Positions 1 through 9,283 of a stretch of DNA of 64,000 nucleotides are shown here, piece by piece. The notes beneath the pieces are model-generated. The model saw only the letters and a list, made by a program, of their open reading frames with translations, made no database searches and was not told where the DNA came from. The position numbers were made by a program, and so were the translations under genes. Source of the stretch: Selenomonadaceae bacterium (GTDB lineage Bacteria > Bacillota > Negativicutes > Selenomonadales > Selenomonadaceae); assembly GCA_017527075.1 (NCBI GenBank), contig JAFXQM010000002.1, positions 62,001 through 126,000 on the forward strand, read 5' to 3'. How positions within the stretch are numbered: the stretch's first letter is position 1; every line of letters starts with the position of its first letter.

Positions 1-9
1 CGGATTTCG

Positions 10-390
10 TTACGCGGGGCAGAGAACTTTTTCTTTTGCCAAATTGGTTTCGATTGCTTCAGAGAAACGCTCGCGAACCACGTCGGCGACGGGCACTGCC
101 TCCGTTTGATGTTGCTTGTCAAAGTCATCCCAAAATTCTCCGCGGCTGACAGGATTGCCCAGGCGGTCGAAATATTCGTTCGGCTTGAAGAGCCCGCCCT
201 TGTCCCGGTACTTGTGCCCCATGACGTTCATCACCGTGCGCACCCGCCGGCTCCCGACGTAAGGGTCTTCGACGAGCCCGCGCCTGTACAGGTCAAAGCT
301 GTCCGCGGCAGTCTCGGCGATTGTCCCGCCCGTCACGTTGTCGAGTTCTTCTTCGTCGAGCATTTCATCCTTGAGATTTTCGTTTGCCAT
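10..390 (-). CDS. Double-glycine-leader protein, probable exported peptide precursor
   Basis: Predicted 126-residue protein. The first 24 residues form an acidic leader ending in LDEEELDNVTGG, a double-glycine site of the kind cleaved by C39-peptidase ABC exporters. The remaining ~100 residues are hydrophilic, with no recognised domain and a Cys three residues from the end. I chose the ATG at 390 because GGGAGG lies 8 bases upstream; an in-frame start further upstream (438) has no such site. The leader resembles those of the two short peptides near 45 kb, and all three share a promoter motif. No peptidase or exporter gene is in this window. The cargo is longer than a typical bacteriocin, so it may be another kind of secreted protein. 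The leader call is good; the function is unknown. Confidence 0.7.
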   Translation of the reverse strand: MANENLKDEMLDEEELDNVTGGTIAETAADSFDLYRRGLVEDPYVGSRRVRTVMNVMGHKYRDKGGLFKPNEYFDRLGNPVSRGEFWDDFDKQHQTEAVPVADVVRERFSEAIETNLAKEKVLCPA

Positions 391-442
391 TTTAATCTGC
401 CTCCCGAAAAATTTTTGAGCGATTAATTTTCCTTCCAAAGCT

Positions 443-470
443 TTATACGTTTGAATTCAGATTTCATTAC
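443..470 (-). promoter_or_regulatory. ECF-sigma-like promoter of the double-glycine gene
   Basis: On the minus strand the order is CGTAAT, 16 bases, CGTATAA. The same 28-base arrangement with identical spacing precedes the two peptide genes at 45042 and 45369. The geometry (AAC-like -35 and CGTA -10 separated by 16 bases) resembles ECF sigma promoters such as the B. subtilis SigW class. The sigma factor assignment is inference. Confidence 0.55.
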
Positions 471-1819
471 GCGTGATGAAAAATTTTTTTGAACGACAAA
501 CCTTTCTGCTTGAGGAACGAACGAATCAGCACGAAGGCAAGAGCCGCCTCCGCCACGTCGTTGATTGAGTAATTCAGCGAGACGTACTCAATCGGCAAAA
601 TTTTCGGCAGGAACCAAATCAACGGCACCTGCACGACCAGCGGCACCAAGCTTATGACCAAGTTGCGCCACTCGTCCTCCAACGCCGCCATGATTCCACT
701 CATCCAAGTGTAAAGCCCGACGAACGGTTGAAGCACGAACATCGCGCGCAGGAAGATTATCATCTCGTCGGTTATCGGCTCGTTGTTCGTGACGAAAAAT
801 CTCGCCATCTCTTCCGTGAAAACCATCAGCACCAAATAAATTATGAACGTCAGGACGACCGTCAGCCAGAAGCCGTATCGCATGACGCGCAGGCAATGCC
901 CCTCGTTCTTCGCCGCGTAAAGTTTGCTCACGAGCGGCTGAATGCCCGTATCCAATCCGTTCAGCGGCAGGAACACGAACGACAGGATTATATTCGAGAT
1001 GGTCACCGTCGCCAACAAATACGCCGCGTCGTAACTCAAAACCGTCGCGTTCAAAAAATATTCGATGAAGCACATCATCACGGTCGCCACCGCGAAGCCC
1101 GCGCCGATTTTTATTTCCTGGAAAATGTAAGCGAAGCTCCCGAAGCCCGACGAACTTGAAAATTTTTGCCGCGAATATTTGAAATACCAGAAAGCAATCA
1201 GCGCGCCGGCAATTTGCGCAATGACCGTCGCCAACGCCGCGCCCTGCATGCCCCAGCCGAACGCGATTATGAACAGCGCGTCCAAAATTATGTTGACCAG
1301 GTTGCTTGTGCCGACCAAAAGGAAAACGTGCGACGGGTTTCCGATACAACGCATGAACGCGCCCGTGATATAAACCGTGAGCAGGAACGGCACGCCGCAC
1401 AAAGTTATCCGCAGGAACGAAATCGCCAAGTCGATTATGAGTTGCTCGTCGGGAGAATCGACGAGGAGTTGGAGCAGCGGGTCGATAAAAATATTTCCGA
1501 CGACAGCCACGATTATTCCGAGAATCGCCGCGCACAGGTAATTGCTCCTCATGATTTGTTCGGAAAGATTTTTATTGCCCGCGCCGATTTTTTCGGAGAC
1601 GACAGCTGAGCCGCCCGTTTCAAACAAAACGCCAATCGCGGAAATCGCCATGGTAATCGGGAAGACCAAAGCCATTGCCTCCAAACCGTTGGTGCCGACC
1701 CAGTTGCCGATGAAAAATCCGTCCGTCGTCATGTAAATGCTCATGGCGACAAGAGCCGCGAACGTCGCGCCGCCGTAATGAATTATCTCGGCAATCGTCG
1801 AAAAAAAATCGTCACGCAT
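467..1819 (-). CDS. MATE family multidrug/sodium-coupled efflux transporter
   Basis: 450 residues, the usual MATE length, with about twelve hydrophobic segments arranged as two MatE halves (roughly residues 15-180 and 240-410). The N-terminal segment containing MSIYMTTDGFFIGNWVG and the later GFAVATVMMCFIEYFLNA segment are typical of the family. MATE proteins export cationic compounds in exchange for Na+ or H+ across the inner membrane; the substrate cannot be told here. Its ATG lies two bases after the stop of the upstream DUF2156-STAS gene, so the two are co-transcribed and probably translationally coupled; the nearest GGAGG is 14 bases away, inside that upstream gene. Confidence 0.88.
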   Translation of the reverse strand: MRDDFFSTIAEIIHYGGATFAALVAMSIYMTTDGFFIGNWVGTNGLEAMALVFPITMAISAIGVLFETGGSAVVSEKIGAGNKNLSEQIMRSNYLCAAILGIIVAVVGNIFIDPLLQLLVDSPDEQLIIDLAISFLRITLCGVPFLLTVYITGAFMRCIGNPSHVFLLVGTSNLVNIILDALFIIAFGWGMQGAALATVIAQIAGALIAFWYFKYSRQKFSSSSGFGSFAYIFQEIKIGAGFAVATVMMCFIEYFLNATVLSYDAAYLLATVTISNIILSFVFLPLNGLDTGIQPLVSKLYAAKNEGHCLRVMRYGFWLTVVLTFIIYLVLMVFTEEMARFFVTNNEPITDEMIIFLRAMFVLQPFVGLYTWMSGIMAALEDEWRNLVISLVPLVVQVPLIWFLPKILPIEYVSLNYSINDVAEAALAFVLIRSFLKQKGLSFKKIFHHA

Positions 1820-1821
1820 GA

Positions 1822-3039
1822 TTAAATGTTAGGCCTCCAACTCAAATTGAAAATCTCCGCGAAGCCGGTCATCTCCAAAACATCTCTGACTTGCGCGCCG
1901 ACATTTTTGGTCGTCATCGTTCCGTCCTGCGCTTTAATTTTTTTCAGCATGGCAAGCAAAATCCTCAAGCCCGACGACGAAATATATTCCAGCCCGTTCA
2001 AGTCGAGCGTCAAATTTTTCACGCCGTCGAGCACGGAAAGAATTTCGTTTTTGGCGACGTTCGCCTCGTCGGTGCTGAGCCTGCCGGAAATTTTCAGCGT
2101 CAAGTTGTCGCCGTCGCGCTGAGAAGAAATTTTTATCGCGCGGGTGTCTTTGGGCGAGTAAGTCACGTAAAATTTTTTCAGCATGACGAGCGGGCAGAGG
2201 TGCTCCTTAAAGAAGCGCAGATTTTCTTCGCCGACGTCGTCCATAAAATTTTGCGTGAGAATTCCGCGCTCCAAACTTATCTTCGCGTCATTCCAATAAG
2301 CAAATTCATTCACACCGGAAAAATTGTAATCAGCCTTCGCGAACAGCCCGATTGAGTGAGTCTCGTCGATTAACTCGTCGACGGAGTAAGCGACAATTTT
2401 TTCGTCGACGCGAATCACGAAGCCGAAAAGATTCAGCGCGTCCCAATGATTCAGCGCGAAGAGGAAGTGGTCGCTGTCGGCCTGAGCCAAGTCCACATTG
2501 TCCACGCGCTCTTGAAGATTTTTTTCCGCGCCGACGTGGAACTGCCACAGCTCGTTGAAAATTTCGGGGGTGATGTCCTCAATCTCGTACTCGTAATTTT
2601 TCTCGAAGGAATTTTTGGCGTTGCGAACGCGCTTGAGCTTTTTGCCGGTGAGTTTTTCCAGGCGGTCAAGGTAGAGGATGTAATCCCACATGTCGCGGTC
2701 GGAATCGATTTGAATCGCGTCGCCGAGTTCACGCTGCCAGAGTTTGACGAGATATTCGGGCACGAACATAAAAGTTGTCCCGGCGGGCACGTGCGCCTTA
2801 AAAATTTTTTTCCAATCAATCTCGTCCCAGTCGCCGAGGGGCGGTCCGAAAAATTCTGCGCCGTCGGCAAAAAATCTGTGCCAGCAAAGATTGTCGACGT
2901 AAGCGCGCTGAGTTTTGCCTTTGTCTCTGCCCGCGAGCAAAATTGTCGGCGAGGCGTTGGACGGAATTTGAATGCAGCGGTGGAGATATTCCATGTAACG
3001 TTCGTTGTCGTCGAAGTCGAAGTCTTTGAAGTCAATCAT
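1822..3039 (-). CDS. DUF2156 (acyltransferase-like) protein fused to a STAS domain
   Basis: 405 residues in two parts. Residues 1-295 look like DUF2156, the GNAT-like fold shared with the C-terminal domain of phosphatidylglycerol lysyltransferase (motifs around LAGRDKGKTQRAYVDNLCWH and the late FAYWNDAKISLERGI). Residues ~302-400 form a STAS domain of the anti-sigma-antagonist type, with LDLNGLEYISSSGLRILLAM carrying the serines that are phosphorylated in SpoIIAA-like proteins. Stand-alone forms of each part are common; the fusion is notable and suggests the first domain is controlled by, or signals through, a partner-switching kinase. GGAAAGG lies about 10 bases before the ATG. First gene of a two-gene operon with the MATE exporter. 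Confidence 0.72.
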   Translation of the reverse strand: MIDFKDFDFDDNERYMEYLHRCIQIPSNASPTILLAGRDKGKTQRAYVDNLCWHRFFADGAEFFGPPLGDWDEIDWKKIFKAHVPAGTTFMFVPEYLVKLWQRELGDAIQIDSDRDMWDYILYLDRLEKLTGKKLKRVRNAKNSFEKNYEYEIEDITPEIFNELWQFHVGAEKNLQERVDNVDLAQADSDHFLFALNHWDALNLFGFVIRVDEKIVAYSVDELIDETHSIGLFAKADYNFSGVNEFAYWNDAKISLERGILTQNFMDDVGEENLRFFKEHLCPLVMLKKFYVTYSPKDTRAIKISSQRDGDNLTLKISGRLSTDEANVAKNEILSVLDGVKNLTLDLNGLEYISSSGLRILLAMLKKIKAQDGTMTTKNVGAQVRDVLEMTGFAEIFNLSWRPNI

Positions 3040-3074
3040 TGGACAAAATCCTTTCCAAAAATTTTTCAGCGCAT

Positions 3075-3103
3075 ATTATAAATTTTCTGCGCGGAATATG
3101 CAA
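3075..3103 (-). promoter_or_regulatory. Promoter of the DUF2156-STAS/MATE operon
   Basis: Minus strand TTGCAT, 17 bases, TATAAT, ending 36 bases before the ATG at 3039. A consensus-quality -10 and correct spacing. Confidence 0.65.
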
Positions 3104-3105
3104 AT

Positions 3106-3132
3106 CAAAAAGACCGCCGAAGTTCGACGGCC
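3106..3132 (-). terminator. Rho-independent terminator after the EF-G-like gene
   Basis: Minus-strand hairpin GGCCGTC / GGCGGTC (two G-U pairs) followed by five T residues, 29 bases after the stop of the EF-G-like gene. Confidence 0.65.
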
Positions 3133-3160
3133 TTTGATGACTTTCAAACGTGTGACGGAT

Positions 3161-5248
3161 TTATTTTTCCTGAGAGGCTTTGTGCTCCTCGATAATTTTT
3201 TCGGCGAGTTTGTCGGGCATCGGGTCGTAATGGGAGAACTTCAGCGAGTAAGAGGCGCGCCCTTGAGTTTGCGAGCGCAGGTCGGTTGCATATTTGTAAA
3301 GTTCACTCGACGGAATCAGAGCTTTGACTTCGGTCATGCCCTTGCCCTTCGGGTCCATGCCCAAAATTTTTCCGCGCTTGCTGTTGAGTTTGCCAATTAT
3401 GTCGCCCATATAATTTTCGGGCGTGAGGACGGTTATCTCGTCAATCGGCTCAAGGAGAATCGGGTCGGCGGAGAGGATGCCTTTTTTAATTGCAATCGAC
3501 GTTGCCATCTTGAACGCCGCCTCGGAGCTGTCGACGGCGTGATAGGAGCCGTCAAAGAGATTGACGCTGACATTGACGACGGGATAACCGGCGATGACAC
3601 CTTCAGCCAAAGTTTCCTGCGTGCCCTTCTCGACGGCGGGGAAATATTGGCGCGGGACGCTGCCGCCGAAAATGCTTTCCGACCAGACGTTTCCGTTGTT
3701 GACTTCAGGGTTTGCGTCTTTGTTCGGACCAATCTTCAGCCACACGTCGCCGTATTGACCGTGGCCGCCCGATTGTTTCTTGTGCTTGCCTTGGACTTCA
3801 ACTTCCTTGCGGATGGTTTCGCGATAAGCAACGCGCGGCTCACCCAAAACCATTTTGACTCCGAACTTGCGCTGAATCTTATCGCTGAGGATATCAAGAT
3901 GAACTTCGCCGACGCCCTTCAAAATCGTTTGCTTGGTCTCTGCGTTCTTGACGAGCATAATCGTCGGGTCCTCGTCCTGCTGGCGGATAATCGCGCCGAA
4001 GACTTTATCTTCCTCGCCTTTCTTCTCGCTGGTGACAGCCATTGCCAACATGGGTTCGGGATATTGAATGCGTTCGTATTTAATCGGGTCGGCGGCGTCG
4101 CAGAGGGTGTCGCCGGTCTTTGCGTTGGCGAGTTTGCTCGTGACAACGATATCGCCCGCGTGTGCCACGTCGACGGGAATTTGCTTCTTGCCCTGCATGG
4201 TGAAGAGGCCGCTCAAGCGTTCCTTGCCCTCACCGCTCGCGCCGATGAGTTGATAAGTTGCGTCGCCCTTCATGTCGCCGCTGATGACTCGAACGTAAGA
4301 CATGCGCCCGACGAACGGGTCAACCAACGTTTTGAAAATTTGTCCGCTGAACGGCTCGGAAACTTTGCGCTCGACGAGTTCATCTGTCTTCGGATTAATT
4401 CCGCTGTAAGCTTTGGAATCGGGCGCGGGGAAGAATTCGACGAGGCTGTTGAGGAATTTTTTCACGCCGATATTTTTCAGCGCGCTGCCGACGAACACGG
4501 GGAAAACTTTTGCCTCGCGAATGCCCTGCGCCAGAGCCTCGGAAATTTCTTTTTCGTCCAAGTCCTCAACGTCGCCCTCAAGATATTTTTCCATCAAGTC
4601 ATCATTGAACTCCGCGACGGTGTCGAGCATTTCCAAGCGCATGTCTTCCACTTCGTCAGCGACAGCCGCCGCGTCAATCGCCTCATCATCGTTGGCAACT
4701 TTGCTGAAGACTTTAATCAAATCGACGACGCCTTTGAAGCTGTCCTCTTTGCCGACGGGCACTTGGACGGGCACGACGCTGTTGCCGAATTTATTTCTGA
4801 GCTCGGCGAGAACTTTTTCAAAGTCGGCGTGCTCTCTGTCCATCTTGCTGATGAAAAACGCGCGCGGGAGATTCAAACTTTCGGCGAGTGCCCAAGCCTT
4901 TTCCGTCTCAACTTCGACGCCGGCACTGGCACTGACGACGATAACTGTCGCGTCCGCCGCCGCCAAGGCTCCGTGCATTTCCGCCACGAAATCGGGGAAG
5001 CCGGGCACGTCAAGCGCGTTGACTTTAAAATTTTTCCACTCAAGAGCCGCCAGCGACGCACTGATTGACATCTTGCGCTTGGTCTCTTCGGGTTCGAAGT
5101 CGAGGACGCCCGTGCCCAAGTCGACGTTGCCAAGACGAGTGGTCGCGCCGCTGTCGAAGAGAGCCGCTTCGAGCAACGTGGTCTTGCCCGAGCGGCCGTG
5201 TCCGCAGAACGCAACGTTTCTTATGCTTTCGCTTTTGTAGTCTTTCAT
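3161..5248 (-). CDS. fusA2: Elongation factor G-like GTPase (EF-G2 class)
   Basis: 695 residues, full EF-G length. The P-loop is GHGRSGKTTL (residues ~16-25), the G3 motif is DVPG (~80) and the G4 position reads SKMD (~135) rather than NKMD. The switch region reads KRKMSISAS, not the RGITI of canonical EF-G. Domains II to V follow, ending in the YKYATDLRSQTQGRASYSL segment. These deviations place it with the EF-G-like paralogues found in many Firmicutes, not the principal translocase, whose str operon neighbours (rpsL, rpsG, tuf) are absent. Its precise role on the ribosome is not established for this class. GGAGGG lies 10 bases before the ATG. Single-gene unit with its own terminator. Confidence 0.85.
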   Translation of the reverse strand: MKDYKSESIRNVAFCGHGRSGKTTLLEAALFDSGATTRLGNVDLGTGVLDFEPEETKRKMSISASLAALEWKNFKVNALDVPGFPDFVAEMHGALAAADATVIVVSASAGVEVETEKAWALAESLNLPRAFFISKMDREHADFEKVLAELRNKFGNSVVPVQVPVGKEDSFKGVVDLIKVFSKVANDDEAIDAAAVADEVEDMRLEMLDTVAEFNDDLMEKYLEGDVEDLDEKEISEALAQGIREAKVFPVFVGSALKNIGVKKFLNSLVEFFPAPDSKAYSGINPKTDELVERKVSEPFSGQIFKTLVDPFVGRMSYVRVISGDMKGDATYQLIGASGEGKERLSGLFTMQGKKQIPVDVAHAGDIVVTSKLANAKTGDTLCDAADPIKYERIQYPEPMLAMAVTSEKKGEEDKVFGAIIRQQDEDPTIMLVKNAETKQTILKGVGEVHLDILSDKIQRKFGVKMVLGEPRVAYRETIRKEVEVQGKHKKQSGGHGQYGDVWLKIGPNKDANPEVNNGNVWSESIFGGSVPRQYFPAVEKGTQETLAEGVIAGYPVVNVSVNLFDGSYHAVDSSEAAFKMATSIAIKKGILSADPILLEPIDEITVLTPENYMGDIIGKLNSKRGKILGMDPKGKGMTEVKALIPSSELYKYATDLRSQTQGRASYSLKFSHYDPMPDKLAEKIIEEHKASQEK

Positions 5249-5401
5249 GCTTTAGAATCCCTCCGTAAATTTTTTCGCGGGCTTTATTCGATTGCCGCCG
5301 CAAAATTTCCTGCAAGAAAAATTCTTCGTGCCCGCCGCCGCCGCTCACCTGCTGAAAATTTTTTCGGCGGCTTGAAATATTTTTCGGCGTGTGTTTTAAT
5401 C

Positions 5402-5472
5402 AATTAGGAATGAGGAATTAGGAATGAGGAATGAAAAACCAATTCCTAATTCCTAACTCCTAATTCCTAATT
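5402..5472. repeat. Inverted AATTAGGAAT-type repeat between the EF-G-like gene and pheS
   Basis: Two runs of the TTAGGAAT/TGAGGAAT unit in opposite orientation around a short GAAAAACC centre, giving a long A/T-rich hairpin. It belongs to the dispersed TTAGGA(G/A)T family seen at eight or nine other places in the window. Confidence 0.8.
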
Positions 5473-5490
5473 GAAGTCGGAGGCTTATTA

Positions 5491-6516
5491 ATGGAACAAA
5501 AAATAAAAGAGCTGCGCGAGCGAGCGGGCGACGCGATAAAAATTTCTGCGACGCTCAAAGAACTCGACGAGGTGCGCGTAAAATTTTTGGGCAAGAAGGG
5601 CGAGCTCACCGGCTTGCTGCGCGGCATGAGTCAGCTTTCTGCCGAGGAGCGTCCGCTTGTCGGAAAAATCGTCAACGAGGCGCGCGCGGAGATTGAAACT
5701 TTAATCGCGAAAAAAAATTCCGAGCTCAAGGCGTCCGAGCTGCAAAAAAAATTGGCGTCGGAAAAAATCGACGTGACATTGCCGGGTCGCCGCGTTCACG
5801 AAGGTCACTTGCACCCGCTGACGCTGACACTCAACCGCGTGAAAGAAATTTTCGTGAGCATGGGCTACAGCGTCGAGGAGGGTCCCGAAGTCGAGACGGA
5901 TTATTACAACTTCGAGGCACTCAATTTGCCCAAAGACCACCCCGCCCGCGACATGCAGGATTCATTTTATATCACCGAAGAAATTTTGCTCAGGACGCAA
6001 ACTTCACCCGTGCAGGCGCGGACGATGGAGCGTCACAAAAATAACGAGCCGATAAGAATGATTGCGCCGGGCAGAGTTTATCGCCGCGACGATTACGACG
6101 CGTCACACTCGCCGATGTTCACGCAGGTCGAAGGGCTTGTCATTGACGAGGGAATTTCTTTCGCGGACTTGAAGGGCACGCTTGAGGACTTTTCCAAAAA
6201 AATTTTCGGGGAGAAAACCAAAATCCGTTTGCGTCCGAGTTTCTTCCCGTTCACGGAGCCGAGTGCCGAAGTTGATGTCTCGTGCGTCATGTGCCACGGC
6301 GAAGGTTGCCGCGTGTGCCAAGGGACGGGCTGGTTGGAAATTTTGGGCGCGGGCATGGTTCACCCCGACGTGCTCAAGATGAGCGGCTACGACCCCGACG
6401 TTGTCAGCGGGTTTGCGTTCGGCATGGGCATTGAACGAATTGCCATGCTCACTTACGGGCTCGACGACATGCGTTTGCTTTACGATAACGACGTGCGGTT
6501 CTTGAAACAATTTTAG
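5491..6516 (+). CDS. pheS: Phenylalanine--tRNA ligase alpha subunit
   Basis: 341 residues, the normal bacterial PheS length. An N-terminal coiled coil (residues 1-90) is followed by the class II catalytic core: the TSPVQARTM segment, [19 protein letters not shown] (motif 2 region) and [11 protein letters not shown] (motif 3). It forms the alpha2-beta2 enzyme with PheT in the cytoplasm and activates phenylalanine for tRNA-Phe. GGAGG lies 7 bases before the ATG. pheT follows after an 87-base gap that contains a short repetitive tract. No T-box leader could be recognised in the 240 bases upstream. Confidence 0.96.
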   Translation: MEQKIKELRERAGDAIKISATLKELDEVRVKFLGKKGELTGLLRGMSQLSAEERPLVGKIVNEARAEIETLIAKKNSELKASELQKKLASEKIDVTLPGRRVHEGHLHPLTLTLNRVKEIFVSMGYSVEEGPEVETDYYNFEALNLPKDHPARDMQDSFYITEEILLRTQTSPVQARTMERHKNNEPIRMIAPGRVYRRDDYDASHSPMFTQVEGLVIDEGISFADLKGTLEDFSKKIFGEKTKIRLRPSFFPFTEPSAEVDVSCVMCHGEGCRVCQGTGWLEILGAGMVHPDVLKMSGYDPDVVSGFAFGMGIERIAMLTYGLDDMRLLYDNDVRFLKQF

Positions 6517-6521
6517 CTTTA

Positions 6522-6585
6522 AGCTTTGAGCTTTAAGGAAAAATTTTCTAACAGCTAACAGCTAATCGCTGACAGCTAAAAATCG
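6522..6585. repeat. AGCTTTAAGCTTTGAGCTTT and AGCTAACAGCTAATCGCT tandem tract
   Basis: Short imperfect tandem units in the pheS-pheT gap. The second half closely matches the sequence inside the large terminator hairpin after enolase (24670-24707), so this is a second dispersed short-repeat family. Confidence 0.65.
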
Positions 6586-6603
6586 ACTGAAAGGAGATTT
6601 TTC

Positions 6604-9279
6604 ATGCAGGTTTCTACCAAATGGCTGAGGGATTACATTGATATAGATTTGTCGGCGGACGAGCTGGCGGAAAAATTTACGCTGGCGGGTATCCCCGTCG
6701 AAAACGTGATTCATGCCGGCGAAGGCTTGGAAAAAGTGGTGACGGGGCGAATCGAAGAGCTCAAGGCTCACCCCGACAGCGACCACCTTTTGATTTGCCA
6801 AATGAATGTCGGCGAGGAAAATCTCGTGCAAATCATCACGGGCGCGAGCAACGTCGCGGAAGGGCAAGTCGTGCCCGTCGCGCTGGTCGGAGCGAATCTT
6901 CCTTGCGGCAAAAAAATTTCTAAGGGCAAAATGCGCGGCGTCGTCTCCAACGGCATGCTCTGTTCGGCGGACGAATTGAAAATTGAGGGCGACCCAAGCG
7001 GCATTTACATTCTGCCCGAAGACACGCCCGTGGGTGTGCCCGCCGCCGAAGTCCTCGGTCTCGACGATGACATTTTGGAATTCGAACTGACTGCAAACCG
7101 CGGCGACTGCTTCAGCGTAATCGGTCTCGTGCGCGAGCTGGCTGTCCTTACCAAAAAAACTCCGCGCTTCCCGAAAGTTGAAGTCGTTGAGGATGACGAG
7201 CGCGAGGCTTCAGATCTGGTCAAGATTGGAATCGACGCGACCGATTTGTGCGGCAGATTTTCTTCGCGCGTGCTGACGAACGTCAAGCTTGCGCCGTCGC
7301 CCGATTGGATGGTCAAACGCTTGGAAGGTGCGGGCATGCGGGCGATTAATAACGTCGTCGACGTGACGAACTTCGTGATGTTGGAAATGGGTCAGCCGCT
7401 CCACGCGTATGACTTCGATAAGGTGACGTGGCACCAACTGACTGCGCGGCGGGCAATCGAGGGCGAACCACTCCACACGCTGGACGACACGAATCGGCTG
7501 GCGAAGGGCGGCGAACTGGTAATCGCGGACGCGGAGAAGGCGGCGGGTCTGGCGGGAATTATGGGCGGCTTCGAGAGCGAGATAACCGAGGCAACGACCA
7601 CAGTTATCCTTGAGGCGGCGAGTTTCAATTCCGCGTCGATTCGTCGGACATCACGCGCGGTGGGAATTCACTCCGAGGCGAGCGGCAGATTTGAGCGCGG
7701 CACCAACGAGAAGGGAACTGTCGCTGCCCTTGACCGCGTGGCGCAACTTCTTCAGGAGATGGGCGCGTGCAAAGTCTGCAAGGGCGTCGTCGACGTCTAC
7801 CCGAATCCGAAACCCGAAGTCAAAATTAAATTCACGCCCGCGCAGATAAATTCTCGGCTCGGCACAAATTATTCCGACGAAGAAATTATCGGCGTGCTGG
7901 AGGCTTTGGGCTTCAAGATTGAACCTGTCGGCGTCGTCGACGAGCTGACCGATGAGGTCGTCGATAAATTTGCTTCCGCCACGAAAAATATCGGCAAGGC
8001 GGCGCGCGAACTCGGAAAGAAATCGACGGTCGAAGGCTTCATGAAAAATTTCGGCGCGAGTATCGGCGAGCTCTTCAAAAACTCCGACGCGAAGGCTGCC
8101 GACGATGTGCTGAAAAATTCGGGCGTCGAGGGCTTCATGAAAAATCTCAGCGAAACTTTCGGCGGGCTGGCAAAGAACGTCGAGATGAAAATTTCTTCGG
8201 CGTATGAAGTGACCGTGCCCGATTGGCGAAATGATGTCAGCTTGCCCGACGATTTGTCCGAGGAGGTCGCGCGGATTTTCGGCTTCGATAAAATTCCGTC
8301 GACGCTCCCGAAAGGCAATCAGCAGGGGCGGCAGTCGGCGGCGCAAAATTTCATCGACAAGATAAAAAATATTTTGGCGGGGCTGGGCATGTGCGAGGAG
8401 TTGTCGTTTGCGTTCACGAGCGAGGCAATGTTCGATAAAATGCGCGTGCCCGCCGATTCACAGTTGCGCCGCGCCGTCCCGATTATGAATCCGCTGACCG
8501 ACGAGGCTCCGCTGCTGAGGACAACTTTGCTGGCGTCAATCTTCGAGAACGCCGCGAGAAATTTCAGCCGCAAAAACGAGGATGTGCGCCTCTTCGACGT
8601 GGCACCCGTTTTTATCCCGAAAAATTTGCCCGTGACTGAACTGCCGCGCGAAAAGCAACAGGTCGTCGGACTGCTCATGGGTCGCCGCGAGCCCAAAGGT
8701 TGGTCGCAGGACGCCGCGCAGGTTGACTTCTACGACGCAAAGGGAATCGTCGAGGAACTTTTGGCGGGGCTGTCGATTGGAAATTATTTCGTGGAGGCGG
8801 GCGAGCATTACGCGCTGCACCCCGGCAAAACCGCCGTCTTCAAAAAGGGACGCGATGTGCTGGTCACGGTCGGCGAAGTTCATCCCGCGGTCGCCGAGGC
8901 TTTGGGCATTAAGAAAAAAATTTACGTGTTCGAGGCGGACGTCGAGACGCTCCAAAAATTTGCCGCGAAAAAATTCAGCTTCGAGAGCCTGCCGAAATAT
9001 CCGTCAATCAGCAGAGACTTGGCGATTTTGGTCGGGCACGACACCGCGGCGGGCGACGTTGAAAAAGTCATCGCCAAGAGCGGCGGAAAATTTTTCAAGG
9101 GCGTGACTCTCTTCGACGTGTACACCGGCGAGCGCATTCCCGCCGATAAAAAATCTCTGGCGTTCGCGCTGGAGTTCCGCTCCAACGAACGCACGCTCAA
9201 GGACGAGGAGGCGGACGACGCGTTCAAAAATATTTTGGCGGCAGTTGAAAAGGACTTCGGCGCGACACTGAGGAGTTGA
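6604..9279 (+). CDS. pheT: Phenylalanine--tRNA ligase beta subunit with an insertion in B5
   Basis: 891 residues, against about 790-820 for most bacterial PheT. The usual order is visible: N-terminal tRNA-binding EMAP-like domain (residues ~40-150), B3/4 editing domain (~210-385), B5 (~400-565), catalytic-like core (~580-780) and C-terminal FDX-ACB domain (~797-890). The extra length is about 90 residues (443-533) inside B5, between LGFKIEPVG and YEVTVPDWRNDV. It is Ala/Lys/Asp-rich, probably helical, and contains VEGFMKN twice. AAGGAGATTTTTC precedes the ATG. zapA follows 4 bases after the stop. Confidence 0.95.
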   Translation: MQVSTKWLRDYIDIDLSADELAEKFTLAGIPVENVIHAGEGLEKVVTGRIEELKAHPDSDHLLICQMNVGEENLVQIITGASNVAEGQVVPVALVGANLPCGKKISKGKMRGVVSNGMLCSADELKIEGDPSGIYILPEDTPVGVPAAEVLGLDDDILEFELTANRGDCFSVIGLVRELAVLTKKTPRFPKVEVVEDDEREASDLVKIGIDATDLCGRFSSRVLTNVKLAPSPDWMVKRLEGAGMRAINNVVDVTNFVMLEMGQPLHAYDFDKVTWHQLTARRAIEGEPLHTLDDTNRLAKGGELVIADAEKAAGLAGIMGGFESEITEATTTVILEAASFNSASIRRTSRAVGIHSEASGRFERGTNEKGTVAALDRVAQLLQEMGACKVCKGVVDVYPNPKPEVKIKFTPAQINSRLGTNYSDEEIIGVLEALGFKIEPVGVVDELTDEVVDKFASATKNIGKAARELGKKSTVEGFMKNFGASIGELFKNSDAKAADDVLKNSGVEGFMKNLSETFGGLAKNVEMKISSAYEVTVPDWRNDVSLPDDLSEEVARIFGFDKIPSTLPKGNQQGRQSAAQNFIDKIKNILAGLGMCEELSFAFTSEAMFDKMRVPADSQLRRAVPIMNPLTDEAPLLRTTLLASIFENAARNFSRKNEDVRLFDVAPVFIPKNLPVTELPREKQQVVGLLMGRREPKGWSQDAAQVDFYDAKGIVEELLAGLSIGNYFVEAGEHYALHPGKTAVFKKGRDVLVTVGEVHPAVAEALGIKKKIYVFEADVETLQKFAAKKFSFESLPKYPSISRDLAILVGHDTAAGDVEKVIAKSGGKFFKGVTLFDVYTGERIPADKKSLAFALEFRSNERTLKDEEADDAFKNILAAVEKDFGATLRS

Positions 9280-9283
9280 TTTT

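Noticed and set aside
3005-5068. Very long open frame (687 codons) on the plus strand
   Set aside because: It lies entirely antisense to the EF-G-like gene, shows no recognisable domain, and arises from codon bias of the real gene.
5249-5490. T-box leader for pheS-pheT
   Set aside because: No recognisable specifier or antiterminator sequence; the gap holds only an inverted AATTAGGAAT repeat.
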